From positions 62,001 through 126,000 of the forward strand of contig CAZDEB010000007.1 in assembly GCA_964504305.1 (NCBI GenBank): a stretch of DNA of 64,000 nt, in the 5' to 3' direction. Below are positions 34,500 through 41,910 of the stretch, one piece after another. The stretch is from UBA11606 sp964504305. GTDB lineage: Bacteria > Actinomycetota > Acidimicrobiia > Acidimicrobiales > Aldehydirespiratoraceae. Position numbers and translations under genes: made by a program. The stretch's first letter is position 1. Each line of letters begins with the position of its first letter. Under the pieces are notes generated by a model. It did no database searches and was not told the origin of the DNA. It saw nothing but the letters and a program-made list of their open reading frames with translations.

Positions 34500-34667
34500 C
34501 TACCCGTGCACCGCTCGGCTGACATAGCCGGTTTCGGCGGCCAACAGGTGCGATCCCTTACGGGCCTCGCACTCGTCACAAGTCTGCCCGTACCGACCGA
34601 GCCGCCCATCGCGGGGTCGCCCTTGATGGTTGCCACAAAGGTTGCAACAGGTGTAAGGGTCGGGCAT
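34500..34667 (-). CDS. Small Cys-rich (zinc-ribbon-like) protein
   Basis: 55 residues with two CxxC pairs (CNLC and CDEC, about residues 9-12 and 31-34) separated by a basic loop, a layout that would bind one zinc ion. The ATG at 34665-34667 follows GACAAT by 6 nt on the minus strand, matching the leaderless pattern. It lies convergent to the FadE gene, 1 bp after its stop. The reading is short and I do not recognise a family, so it may be a chance frame, but the spaced Cys pairs argue for a real product. Confidence 0.45.
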   Translation of the reverse strand: MPDPYTCCNLCGNHQGRPRDGRLGRYGQTCDECEARKGSHLLAAETGYVSRAVHG

Positions 34668-34786
34668 GTTTGTATTGTCGGCGGGGTAGCTTCGACGGTG
34701 AATGGGCCTAGTGTCCAAGAATAGTGGGGCTTGCGGTCCAACCGATGATCCGTTCGGCCCACTCAGCGGTGACAAACTGCGGTTGT

Positions 34787-36085
34787 ATGCGCCGAATTGT
34801 TCCGATGGTGTGGCTCGTAGCGGCTGGGCTCTTAGCTACAAGTTGCTCTGGCCCTACCGACAACGCTGCGGAACCCGAGGTTGCGGCGCAACGGCCGTTT
34901 TCATCCGTCACAACACTGGTGCCTCCGACGCCGACCGATCCGCCCGAGATAGTGCAGCCGGCGTTGGGGGAGCTGGCTGCTTCTTGTGGCGAGATAGCGG
35001 TTCCTACTCCATCTACCGCGACGGGGGTGAGCAATGACACCATCGAGATTGCCAGTGGTAATGACCGTGGCGGCCTCTATACGTCGGGGTCGGGCCGGGG
35101 AATGCCCGAAGCGGTTGTGGCCATGGCCGATCTGTGCAACTCGCGTGGCGGCCTCGCCGGGCGAACGGTTGTGGTCGTCGATGGCGACGCCGCGGTGGTG
35201 GAAATCGAGCAGCGAACAGCCGAACAGTGTGCGTCATCGCTGGCAGCCGTTGGTTACGGGTATCTGCGAGAGATCTTTGCCCAACTCGAGCGCGACGAGT
35301 GTGGGCTGGCCTCTTTCCCTGGGTGGCCGAGTTGGCTTCTTGCCTCGGATCCGCCGCCGCTGGCCGCCCACGAGTTCGCGGTGACGGTCGATCCGGCATC
35401 TATCGACATTGCGATAGTTGGTCCCGACACGCTCTTGGGCGAGTCTGACCGTCAACGAATTGCCGACGCCATAGACAACTATGTCGGTCTGGTGCCTTTC
35501 GCGGTCACCGACATCGAGTCTTACGCCGTTGCTGCTGAGCCGGATTGGAACGGCATTGTTTCGAGACTCGACCGATCAGGGGCCGGACTTGTGCATCTCT
35601 GGGGCGCCTGTCAGTCGGCCCTGGTTCCGTTTCTCGATGCCGCTCAGCAACGTCGTTACGAGCCGACCGTGGTGGTCGGACCTTCCGCCTACGACAGTGA
35701 GTGCGTCACCGATGCCGAGCTGTTCGGCGTGTCGTTTGACAAGGTGTTGGTCGAGTTGCCGTTCTTGCCCATAGAAGATGCGGTAGCGGCGCCTTTCACC
35801 ACGGAGTTTGCGGCGATCCTCGACGAAGCGGGCGCCCCAGTTACCGGCGATGCGCTGCTGGCGACCGCTAGTTTCTGGCACTTTGTCGATGCCTCAACCA
35901 ACTGTGGGGTCGATCTCAGCCAAGCTTGTCTACGAGCCGAAAGCAGCAGGGAGTGGACCGCCGGTGGCTTGTTGCCATCCGACCCGACATGTCGGGTAGT
36001 AATGGCAATTCGCCCGGCGGGTTTTGTGAGAGTGTCGCCTCAGAGCGTCGGCGAGTACGCCTGCGCGCAACGCCGAACCAGCTAG
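34787..36085 (+). CDS. Lipoprotein resembling periplasmic ligand-binding proteins
   Basis: 432 residues. The signal peptide MRRIVPMVWLVAAGLLATSC has a lipobox Cys at residue 20, followed by a Thr/Pro linker. The body has the look of a type-I periplasmic-binding fold: TIEIASGNDRGGLYTSG, LCNSRGGLAGRTVVVVDGD, a central LASDPPPL, and later GLVHLWGACQSALVPFLDAAQQ and PTVVVGPSAYDSECV. It resembles branched-chain-amino-acid receptor proteins, but no permease is adjacent. Function as a receptor or orphan sensor is inference. The ATG at 34787 is preferred over 34724 because it directly begins the signal. Its end overlaps the convergent SLH gene by 4 bp. Confidence 0.75.
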   Translation: MRRIVPMVWLVAAGLLATSCSGPTDNAAEPEVAAQRPFSSVTTLVPPTPTDPPEIVQPALGELAASCGEIAVPTPSTATGVSNDTIEIASGNDRGGLYTSGSGRGMPEAVVAMADLCNSRGGLAGRTVVVVDGDAAVVEIEQRTAEQCASSLAAVGYGYLREIFAQLERDECGLASFPGWPSWLLASDPPPLAAHEFAVTVDPASIDIAIVGPDTLLGESDRQRIADAIDNYVGLVPFAVTDIESYAVAAEPDWNGIVSRLDRSGAGLVHLWGACQSALVPFLDAAQQRRYEPTVVVGPSAYDSECVTDAELFGVSFDKVLVELPFLPIEDAVAAPFTTEFAAILDEAGAPVTGDALLATASFWHFVDASTNCGVDLSQACLRAESSREWTAGGLLPSDPTCRVVMAIRPAGFVRVSPQSVGEYACAQRRTS

Positions 36086-36957
36086 TTGATCAGGCTTATG
36101 AGGGTGTTCAACCGAGTGAACGGGATGCAGCCATCGTTCACGATCCTGACCACCGCCGATAGCAGTTCTGTTGATGCTTTGTCGACATCCTCGAACACGC
36201 TCAGCAGGTAGGTGTCCTCGAAGGTGCTGAGGTGTGGAGCGGCGCAGGCCGCCTCGGAAGGAGTTAGCCCGACCTGCTCGAGAAGGCCACGAAGTTCCGC
36301 GAGGCACGACGTAGAGGCCGCAATCTGAGCGACGTTGCCTGGTGCCATGTAGCGGAACAAGAATGTGGCCGCTTCGGCTCGGGTCATCGAGCCGGACGGA
36401 TTGAAAGTCGTGGGGCTGGTCCCGGTAGTGATCTTTGCCTCGGCCATCCACGAGATAGCCGGAGCTTGGTAGGCCCGCACTACGTCGTGAAATGGGTGCG
36501 TCGTCGACGGCGTCGGGCTTCCGGCGTAGCGCCAAAGTAGAGCGGCGAACTGACCTCGGGTCACGTGGGCTTCGGGCGAGAACGATGTCGGCCCGGTGCC
36601 TCGCGTTACCCCGTCTTTGTAGGCCCACCCAACCGGTTGCTGCTGATAGTCGGCGACGACATCGTCGAACGGGTGACCATCGGAGGTCGGATTGTTGCCG
36701 CGGGCCGAATCGAGTCGGTAAAGGAAGGTGACGATCTGACCACGGGTCACCGGGTCGTTGGGCGAAAAGCAGCCTGGCTCGGTGCCGGTCGTGATCGATT
36801 CGCTGACCATCCAAGCGATGGGCTCGGTGTACCAGCGGCCGTCTTCGACATCGCCGAACCCGGAAGCGGCGCCGGCGGGGGAGGCAAGAACTGATGTGGT
36901 TAGCGCGAACGCGAGCACGGTGCTCGCGACAACTCGAGAGAAGACACGGTTTCGCAT
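36082..36957 (-). CDS. Secreted protein with three SLH domains
   Basis: 291 residues. The signal peptide (MRNRVFSRVVASTVLAFALT, cleaved near SPAGAAS) is followed by three S-layer-homology repeats, each with an F-x-DV...W start and a TRG/TRA helix: about residues 33-83 (FGDVEDGRWYTEPIAWM, VTRGQIVTFLYRL), 95-144 (FDDVVADY, VTRGQFAALLWRY) and 152-202 (FHDVVRAY, MTRAEAATFLFRY). A Cys-containing helical tail of about 85 residues is unique to this protein. SLH repeats bind secondary cell-wall polymers, so the protein sits on the envelope. A possible Shine-Dalgarno AAGGA lies about 13 nt before the ATG. Confidence 0.92.
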   Translation of the reverse strand: MRNRVFSRVVASTVLAFALTTSVLASPAGAASGFGDVEDGRWYTEPIAWMVSESITTGTEPGCFSPNDPVTRGQIVTFLYRLDSARGNNPTSDGHPFDDVVADYQQQPVGWAYKDGVTRGTGPTSFSPEAHVTRGQFAALLWRYAGSPTPSTTHPFHDVVRAYQAPAISWMAEAKITTGTSPTTFNPSGSMTRAEAATFLFRYMAPGNVAQIAASTSCLAELRGLLEQVGLTPSEAACAAPHLSTFEDTYLLSVFEDVDKASTELLSAVVRIVNDGCIPFTRLNTLISLIN

Positions 36958-37108
36958 GGTTAAGGGTTCGTCCTTGTTGAGGGTGGCATTGAGACGCTCG
37001 GGACTGGCTGCTCAGGGGCTTGTGACCAATGTCCCGGTGCGGGTGCCGGTTTTGGGGGAACTGACAAGACCGTCGGAAAGCGTAACGGTACGGCAATGGT
37101 TCGGCGAT

Positions 37109-37129
37109 GTGTCACGTGGCACGTACGCT
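37109..37129 (+). promoter_or_regulatory. -10 box and imperfect palindrome of the mtn-azl-murA operon
   Basis: GTGTCAC-GTGGCAC (37109-37122) is a palindrome with one mismatched pair, immediately upstream of TACGCT (37124-37129). That box ends 6 nt before the nucleosidase ATG. 36958-37108 contains no gene. Confidence 0.45.
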
Positions 37130-37135
37130 CCCGTT

Positions 37136-37915
37136 ATGGCCTCCCCCGCAATACGTGCTGAGCGCGTGGTGATCGTTATGGCCATGCGGGCCGAGGCCGC
37201 ACCGCTAGGTGACGCCCTCGATGCCCGGCCAGTAGCGGTGCCGGGTTGGGCCGACTCGCTGCCTGTCCAGCTGTTCGAGGCTCAGCCCGACCGCGCCCGA
37301 CCCCGAGTTTTGTTGGCTCTCAACGGCGTCGACCCAGCTTGCGGTGTCGACTGCATCGGGTCGACCGCGGCCGCGATCACGACGCAGGTCGCGCTTTGCG
37401 CCGCCGCTGATCGCTTTGACGGTCCGAGCGACCTTGTGCTGTCGGTCGGCACGGCCGGCGGTTGGGAACGTCATGGCACCTCTATCGGCGACGTGTACAT
37501 GGCGTGGGACCGGTTTGTGTCCCACGACCGCCGGATCGATCTGCCCCGGTTCGACGAGTACGGCGTCGGAAACCATCGCGCCGCCGATTTGCGTTCTCAT
37601 GCTGCGGCGCTTGGCTGTCGCCTCGGCATCATCACGACCGGGGATTCACTCGACGAATCCGCCGACGATGCCACTCGCATCGCGGCGTCGGCCGCTCAGG
37701 TCAAGGACATGGAAGCGGCCGCGGTTGCGTGGATAGCTGGTTTGCATCGGGTTCCGGTTAGCGCTGTCAAGGCCATCACCGATTTGGTGGATTCTCCGGT
37801 CGCTACTCCCGAACAGTTCACCGAGAACCTTACGATGGCCGCGGCGCGACTCCAGGTGACTACTCTGCAACTGCTAGAGCGCCTTGCGGCACAATCCAAC
37901 GGGGGACCGCGATGA
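37136..37915 (+). CDS. MTA/SAH-nucleosidase-like phosphorylase-superfamily protein
   Basis: 259 residues of the PNP/Pfs fold. VVIVMAMRAEAAPL at the N-terminus resembles the AMQAEA motif of plant 5'-methylthioadenosine nucleosidases. LVLSVGTAGGW, DVYMAW, QVKDMEAAAVAWIA (substrate-binding Glu) and VKAITDLVD (catalytic Asp) follow in the standard order. It should hydrolyse methylthioadenosine or a related nucleoside, feeding methionine salvage. The start is ATG 37136, 6 nt after TACGCT. A longer frame from 36758 is antisense to the SLH gene and rejected. First gene of a six-gene overlapping chain. Confidence 0.85.
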   Translation: MASPAIRAERVVIVMAMRAEAAPLGDALDARPVAVPGWADSLPVQLFEAQPDRARPRVLLALNGVDPACGVDCIGSTAAAITTQVALCAAADRFDGPSDLVLSVGTAGGWERHGTSIGDVYMAWDRFVSHDRRIDLPRFDEYGVGNHRAADLRSHAAALGCRLGIITTGDSLDESADDATRIAASAAQVKDMEAAAVAWIAGLHRVPVSAVKAITDLVDSPVATPEQFTENLTMAAARLQVTTLQLLERLAAQSNGGPR

Positions 37916-38517
37916 CGACCGACGCCGAACTGGCGGCCGAGCTGCGACGCATCGCCCTCACTCTTCACGAGACGGTCGTGGGGCCCGATTCTCGCCAAGA
38001 GGCGCTCGACTCTTTGCGCCAAGCCCAACAAGCGCTGGTGGGGGGTCAGCCCCGATTGCGTTGGTACGAGGCCAACGACCAGACGACCCCGCGTACTCGC
38101 AACCGCGAGTTGTCGGCTTGGTCGGGCGAACTGAACGCCGCCGCTCCGCCCATGCAACTCGAAGTAGGCGAACGTCACGGCGACGCAGCGATGCTGGGGT
38201 GGGTCGAACTCGACCGTCTGCGCGAAGGCCCGCCCGGTTGTGCCCACGGTGGCGTAGTGGCGGGGCTGTTCGACGAAGTTATGGGCGCCGGCCAACGCCT
38301 GTCCGGGTGGCCGGGTGGCATGACCGCCAAGATGACTGTGAAGTATCGCCAACCGACCCCCCTCGGCACGGGCTTACTGTTTCGCGCTTGGGTCGGCGAG
38401 CAGCGGAGCCTTCGCATCGCCATGAAGGCCGAATGTTTGATTGCGGCCACCCTCGACCACGATCGCCCGACGGTTACCGCCGAAGCCGAAGCGATCTTTG
38501 TGCGGCCTCGTTCGTGA
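37912..38517 (+). CDS. PaaI/4HBT-type acyl-CoA thioesterase
   Basis: 201 residues. An N-terminal helical region (about 1-60) precedes the hotdog domain, whose signature is GCAHGGVVAGLFDEVMGAG (about residue 103, with the HGG and catalytic Asp/Glu) and then KMTVKYRQPTPLGTGLLFRAWV. It hydrolyses acyl-CoA thioesters. The ATG overlaps the nucleosidase stop (ATGA) and its TGA overlaps the GTG of the next gene, so it is tightly coupled to both, although the pathways look unrelated. Confidence 0.88.
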   Translation: MTTDAELAAELRRIALTLHETVVGPDSRQEALDSLRQAQQALVGGQPRLRWYEANDQTTPRTRNRELSAWSGELNAAAPPMQLEVGERHGDAAMLGWVELDRLREGPPGCAHGGVVAGLFDEVMGAGQRLSGWPGGMTAKMTVKYRQPTPLGTGLLFRAWVGEQRSLRIAMKAECLIAATLDHDRPTVTAEAEAIFVRPRS

Positions 38518-39050
38518 GCGACCAGCGACCGGTGATAACCATGGTGTGCACTGGCAACGCCGCCCGGTCGGTGATGGCCGCGCTGCTACTCAGAGACCGG
38601 CTCGGCGAGAACGGCGCGGTGACGGTCGAAAGCGCCGGCACATTGGTGATCCCCGACCAGCCGATGAGCATCCGGACACGATCGGCGCTCGAGCGCCACG
38701 GACTTCGTGACCCGTTCCACCGTTCCAAACAGCTCGACGAAGCGTTGGTCGATCGCAGCACGTTGATATTGACAATGGAGGAATCGCACGGGCAGTGGAT
38801 GCGCCGGCGACTTCCCGCGGCGTTGAAATTGAGCGGGTCGCTCAAGCGGGTTGTGGCCGAGCTGCCGGCGACCGCGTCGACGAGTTCGGATCTGGCCGCG
38901 CGGGTGGCCGAGCTGAACCTTGCCGAGCACACCTTCGAGCCTTGGGAAGAGGTCATCGATCCCGGTTCGGGAACCCAAGACGCCTTCGACTCGTGCATAG
39001 ACGAACTGGCTTTGCTCATCGATGCGTTGGTTGTGGAGCTCAAACGTTGA
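38514..39050 (+). CDS. Low-molecular-weight phosphotyrosine-phosphatase-like protein
   Basis: 178 residues. The P-loop CTGNAARS (the C-x5-R-S signature) is at about residues 12-19, followed by an Ala/Leu-rich first helix, SAGTLVIPDQPMS and the late IDPGSG segment holding the general-acid Asp. Some members act on phosphotyrosine, others in arsenate reduction. There is no second Cys pattern of ArsC, so the phosphatase is preferred. The start is a GTG whose last bases form the TGA of the thioesterase (GTGA). Confidence 0.85.
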   Translation: MSDQRPVITMVCTGNAARSVMAALLLRDRLGENGAVTVESAGTLVIPDQPMSIRTRSALERHGLRDPFHRSKQLDEALVDRSTLILTMEESHGQWMRRRLPAALKLSGSLKRVVAELPATASTSSDLAARVAELNLAEHTFEPWEEVIDPGSGTQDAFDSCIDELALLIDALVVELKR

Positions 39051-39736
39051 GTGAGCACCGCCGCGAGGGGCTGGTGCTGGCAATCGCCGTCGGCATTGTG
39101 GGGGCTACGTTCGGGGTCCTGGCCGACGCCGCGGGCTTGTCACTTCCGAAAGTCGTCGCCATGTCGGCGTTGGTTTTTACCGGAGCGTCGCAGTTTGCCG
39201 CGGTGAGCGTGATCGACAGTGGCGGGTCTGGCTTGGCGGCGGTGGGGTCGGCGATGTTGTTGGCCGCTCGCAACGCACTTTATGGCCCGGTGGTGGCCCG
39301 GTTGTTACCCGGTCGAGGTCTGACCCGTGCGGCCAGCGCCCATCTCGTGATCGACGAGACCACGGCCATGGCAACACTTCCCGACAACGACGTCGACGCT
39401 CGCGATGCGTTCTGGTGGACCGGCTTGTGGCTGTGGTCGTTGTGGAACATCGGGACAGTTGTGGGCGCATTGCTCGGATCGGTGATCGGCGAGCCCGAAA
39501 CTTGGGGACTCGACGCTGCTTTCCCCGCGGCGTTCGCTGCACTGTTGGCCCCCCACATTCGGTCCAAACCGGGACGAGTAGCGGCGCTCACGGGTGCGGC
39601 GATCGCCATAGTCGCAGTGCCGATGACCCCAAGCGGTGTGCCACTCTTGCTGGCCGCTATTGGGATCGCGCCTGGCTGGTTGGCTCGAGGCAACCGGGGT
39701 CGAAGCAGCTCACAGCTCGGGAACGACGAACAATGA
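39047..39736 (+). CDS. azlC: AzlC-family branched-chain amino-acid exporter, large subunit
   Basis: 229 residues with about six membrane helices. Family marks are AIAVGIVGATFGVLADAAGLS, SALVFTGASQFAAVSVI (about residue 40), NALYGPVVARLLP and IDETTAMATLP. AzlCD/BrnFE-type pairs export branched-chain amino acids and methionine. The start is a TTG that overlaps the stop of the phosphatase (TTGA). The small partner azlD overlaps the end by 4 nt. The ilv operon lies in the same window but 20 kb away. Confidence 0.9.
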   Translation: MSEHRREGLVLAIAVGIVGATFGVLADAAGLSLPKVVAMSALVFTGASQFAAVSVIDSGGSGLAAVGSAMLLAARNALYGPVVARLLPGRGLTRAASAHLVIDETTAMATLPDNDVDARDAFWWTGLWLWSLWNIGTVVGALLGSVIGEPETWGLDAAFPAAFAALLAPHIRSKPGRVAALTGAAIAIVAVPMTPSGVPLLLAAIGIAPGWLARGNRGRSSSQLGNDEQ

Positions 39737-40047
39737 GCTGGTGGGCGATCGCGGCGATGGCCGCCGGGGCCTTCGGCTTCAAAGTTCTTGGCGTCTTGGG
39801 GTTTGGTCAGTTGTCCGAGCGATTGGCGTCGCGGCTTGCGCCGTTGGCCGCATTGATTCCCGCCGCGCTGTTTTCGGCACTCGTGGCCGTGCAGACGTTC
39901 GGCGATGGCCGGAGCCTCACGATCGACGCGCGACTGTGCGGCGTTGGCGTCGGCCTCTTTGCCGTGTGGAGGCGGGCCCCGTTTGTTGTCGTCGTGTTGG
40001 CGGCGATGACCGCGACTGCGCTGGTTCGCTGGCAGACTATTTTGTGA
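39733..40047 (+). CDS. azlD: AzlD-family small subunit
   Basis: 104 residues with four hydrophobic helices (WWAIAAMAAGAFGFKVLGV, LAALIPAALFSALVAVQTF, and two after VGVGLFAVWR). This is the size and layout of AzlD/BrnE, the partner of AzlC. ATGA overlaps the azlC stop, and its own TGA overlaps the murA ATG (TGATG). The two subunits form the exporter together. Confidence 0.9.
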   Translation: MSWWAIAAMAAGAFGFKVLGVLGFGQLSERLASRLAPLAALIPAALFSALVAVQTFGDGRSLTIDARLCGVGVGLFAVWRRAPFVVVVLAAMTATALVRWQTIL

Positions 40048-41327
40048 TGTCCCAATCGTCCCCGACCTCGACCCGCATCATTCGCGTAACCGGTGGCCCA
40101 TCGCTCGAGGGCGAGATTCGGGTCGGCGGCGCCAAGAATTCGGTACTCAAGCTGATGGCCGCAACGTTGCTGGCCGAGGGCACCTACGTATTGTCAAATG
40201 TCCCGCGCATCACCGACGTAGATCTGATGGCCGACCTGCTCCGGGCGACTGGTTGCGTGGTGACCCGTGATGACGATCGGCTCACCGTCGTTGTACCGGC
40301 GGTGATCGAACCGGTCGCGCCCTACGCGATTGTCGAACAATTCCGAGCGTCGATAGTGGTGATGGGCCCGATGCTCGCCCGTTGCGGCGAGGCCCGCGTG
40401 GCCATGCCGGGCGGAGACGATTTCGGTCCGCGTCCCATCGATATGCATGTCCGCGGGTTGTCCGAACTTGGGGTCGACTTCGACACCGCTCATGGCTACA
40501 TTCACGCCCGGTCCGACAACTTGCAGGGCGCCCGTGTGTTGCTCGAGTTCCCCAGCGTGGGCGCGACCGAGAACTTGTTGATGGCATCGGTGCGAGCGAA
40601 GGGCACCACCATTATCGACAACGCGGCGCGAGAACCAGAGATCGCCGATCTGTGCGAGCTGCTCAACAAGATGGGCGCCCGGATAACCGGTGCTGGTTCG
40701 TCGACCATCATCATTGACGGGGTCGACGGCGACGATGCGCTTCACAGTTCTGATCACCATGTCGTTGCTGATCGCGTTGAGGCCGCGACCTATTTGGCCG
40801 CGGTCGGCATCGCCGGTGGCGAGATCACCGTGGTGGGCGCCCATCACGAACATATGAGCATGTTGTGCCAGAAATTCGGCGATATGGGCATGCGAATCTC
40901 GTCTGACCCCAGAGGTATCTGGGCGTATTCATCAAACCCGCTCAACGCCGCCGACTGCTCAACGCTGCCCTACCCCGGTATCGCTACCGACTTCAAACCC
41001 TTCATCGTGAGCCTTCTGGCCACATCGCAAGGTGTCGGAATTGTCACCGAAAACCTGTTTTCGGGTCGTTTCCGTTATGTCGACGAGTTGCGTCGGATGG
41101 GTGCCGATATTCGCACCGACTCCCATCACGCGGTTGTCCGCGGGGTCGATCGTTTGTCGGGTGCTCCGGTGCGAGCCCACGACATCAGAGCGGGCGCGGC
41201 GCTGGTGATCGCCGGTCTGGCCGCCGACGGAGAAACGGTTGTGTCCGACGCCGAACACATCGATCGGGGCTACGCCGACATCGCCGCCAAACTCCGAGGA
41301 ATCGGCGGCAAAGTAACTGCCGACTAG
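40047..41327 (+). CDS. murA: UDP-N-acetylglucosamine 1-carboxyvinyltransferase (MurA)
   Basis: 426 residues, full length. VGGAKNSVLKLMAATLL (substrate Lys and Asn), LRATGC, MPGGDDFGPRPIDMH, SVGATENLLMAS and the C-terminal AGAALVIAGLAADGET mark the enolpyruvyl-transferase fold. It adds enolpyruvate to UDP-GlcNAc, the first committed step of peptidoglycan synthesis. The loop position of the E. coli Cys115 (PGGC) is Asp124 here, the substitution known from mycobacteria, so the enzyme should be intrinsically insensitive to fosfomycin. It is the last of six overlapping genes. Confidence 0.95.
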   Translation: MSQSSPTSTRIIRVTGGPSLEGEIRVGGAKNSVLKLMAATLLAEGTYVLSNVPRITDVDLMADLLRATGCVVTRDDDRLTVVVPAVIEPVAPYAIVEQFRASIVVMGPMLARCGEARVAMPGGDDFGPRPIDMHVRGLSELGVDFDTAHGYIHARSDNLQGARVLLEFPSVGATENLLMASVRAKGTTIIDNAAREPEIADLCELLNKMGARITGAGSSTIIIDGVDGDDALHSSDHHVVADRVEAATYLAAVGIAGGEITVVGAHHEHMSMLCQKFGDMGMRISSDPRGIWAYSSNPLNAADCSTLPYPGIATDFKPFIVSLLATSQGVGIVTENLFSGRFRYVDELRRMGADIRTDSHHAVVRGVDRLSGAPVRAHDIRAGAALVIAGLAADGETVVSDAEHIDRGYADIAAKLRGIGGKVTAD

Positions 41328-41330
41328 CGG

Positions 41331-41492
41331 CTAGCTGCCGTCGGTCCCCGGCTCGGCATCGGCTTTCTCGGCTAGCGTCAGCGCTCGGCGGCGAGCAACC
41401 CAAAGTAACCCACCGAGAACAAGCACCGGACCGGTCACCAGAGCAATTTCGTCCCAGCCGCCCGCATGAGCGAATACCGTCACAAGGTTCAT
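41331..41492 (-). CDS. Very small membrane protein
   Basis: 53 residues with one helix (EIALVTGPVLVLGGLLWVARR) and a charged tail. Start chosen from GGTGGAG directly before the ATG at 41490-41492. It is convergent with murA (3 bp apart) and divergent from nfu. No family recognised. The good ribosome-binding site and membrane helix support a real gene. Confidence 0.6.
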   Translation of the reverse strand: MNLVTVFAHAGGWDEIALVTGPVLVLGGLLWVARRRALTLAEKADAEPGTDGS

Positions 41493-41606
41493 TTCTCCAC
41501 CGTAGACCCGGTCGGGCCCTGATTGGGAATGCGGCGAGCGAGGTCGGCGTTGAGGTGATGTGCTGTCACACTGGTGGCTACCAACGTTGTCTCGCGGAGA
41601 TTTTCT

Positions 41607-41867
41607 GTGCTCGAACAGGTCGAAAAGGTAATCAAAGCGATTCGCCCGGCGATCCAAGCCGACGAGGGCGATATAGAGCTGATCGGGGTCGACGAGTCAA
41701 CTGGTGTGGTGACGGTCGAACTCATGGGCGCCTGCGTCACGTGTCCGGCGTCGACCCAAACTCTCAAGGCCGGGATCGAACGCATCATGCGAGATCGCGT
41801 CGACGGCGTAACCGAAGTCGTCGAGATCAACGCTCTCGGAATGAGCGAGAGCCCCGTTCAGCTCTGA
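41607..41867 (+). CDS. NifU C-terminal-type iron-sulfur scaffold (Nfu)
   Basis: 86 residues: the NifU C-terminal domain alone. VEKVIKAIRPAIQADEGDIEL at the start and LMGACVTCPASTQTLKAGIER (CxxC at about residues 48-51) bind and transfer an iron-sulfur cluster. The GTG at 41607 is favoured: CGGAGA lies 6 nt before it and the protein then begins MLEQVEKV, as in other Nfu proteins. A CACACT box at 41567-41572 fits a start of transcription shortly upstream. GTG 41574 is the longer alternative. The stop lies in the first unit of a 17-bp tandem repeat. Confidence 0.9.
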   Translation: MLEQVEKVIKAIRPAIQADEGDIELIGVDESTGVVTVELMGACVTCPASTQTLKAGIERIMRDRVDGVTEVVEINALGMSESPVQL

Positions 41868-41910
41868 TCTTCAGGTAGCTCTGATCTTCAGGCAGCTCTG
41901 ATCTTCAGGT
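41860..41910. repeat. Three exact-period 17-bp tandem repeats over convergent stops
   Basis: AGCTCTGATCTTCAGG(T/C) occurs three times in a row (41860, 41877, 41894). The first copy contains the nfu stop TGA. The third contains, on the other strand, the TGA of the trehalose-phosphatase fusion (41905-41907). Copies differ at the last base only. Confidence 0.9.

Noticed and set aside
35930..37096. Long minus-strand frame overlapping the SLH gene in another frame
   Set aside because: Very rich in Arg, His and Pro with no domain, while the SLH reading in the same region has a signal peptide and three repeats.
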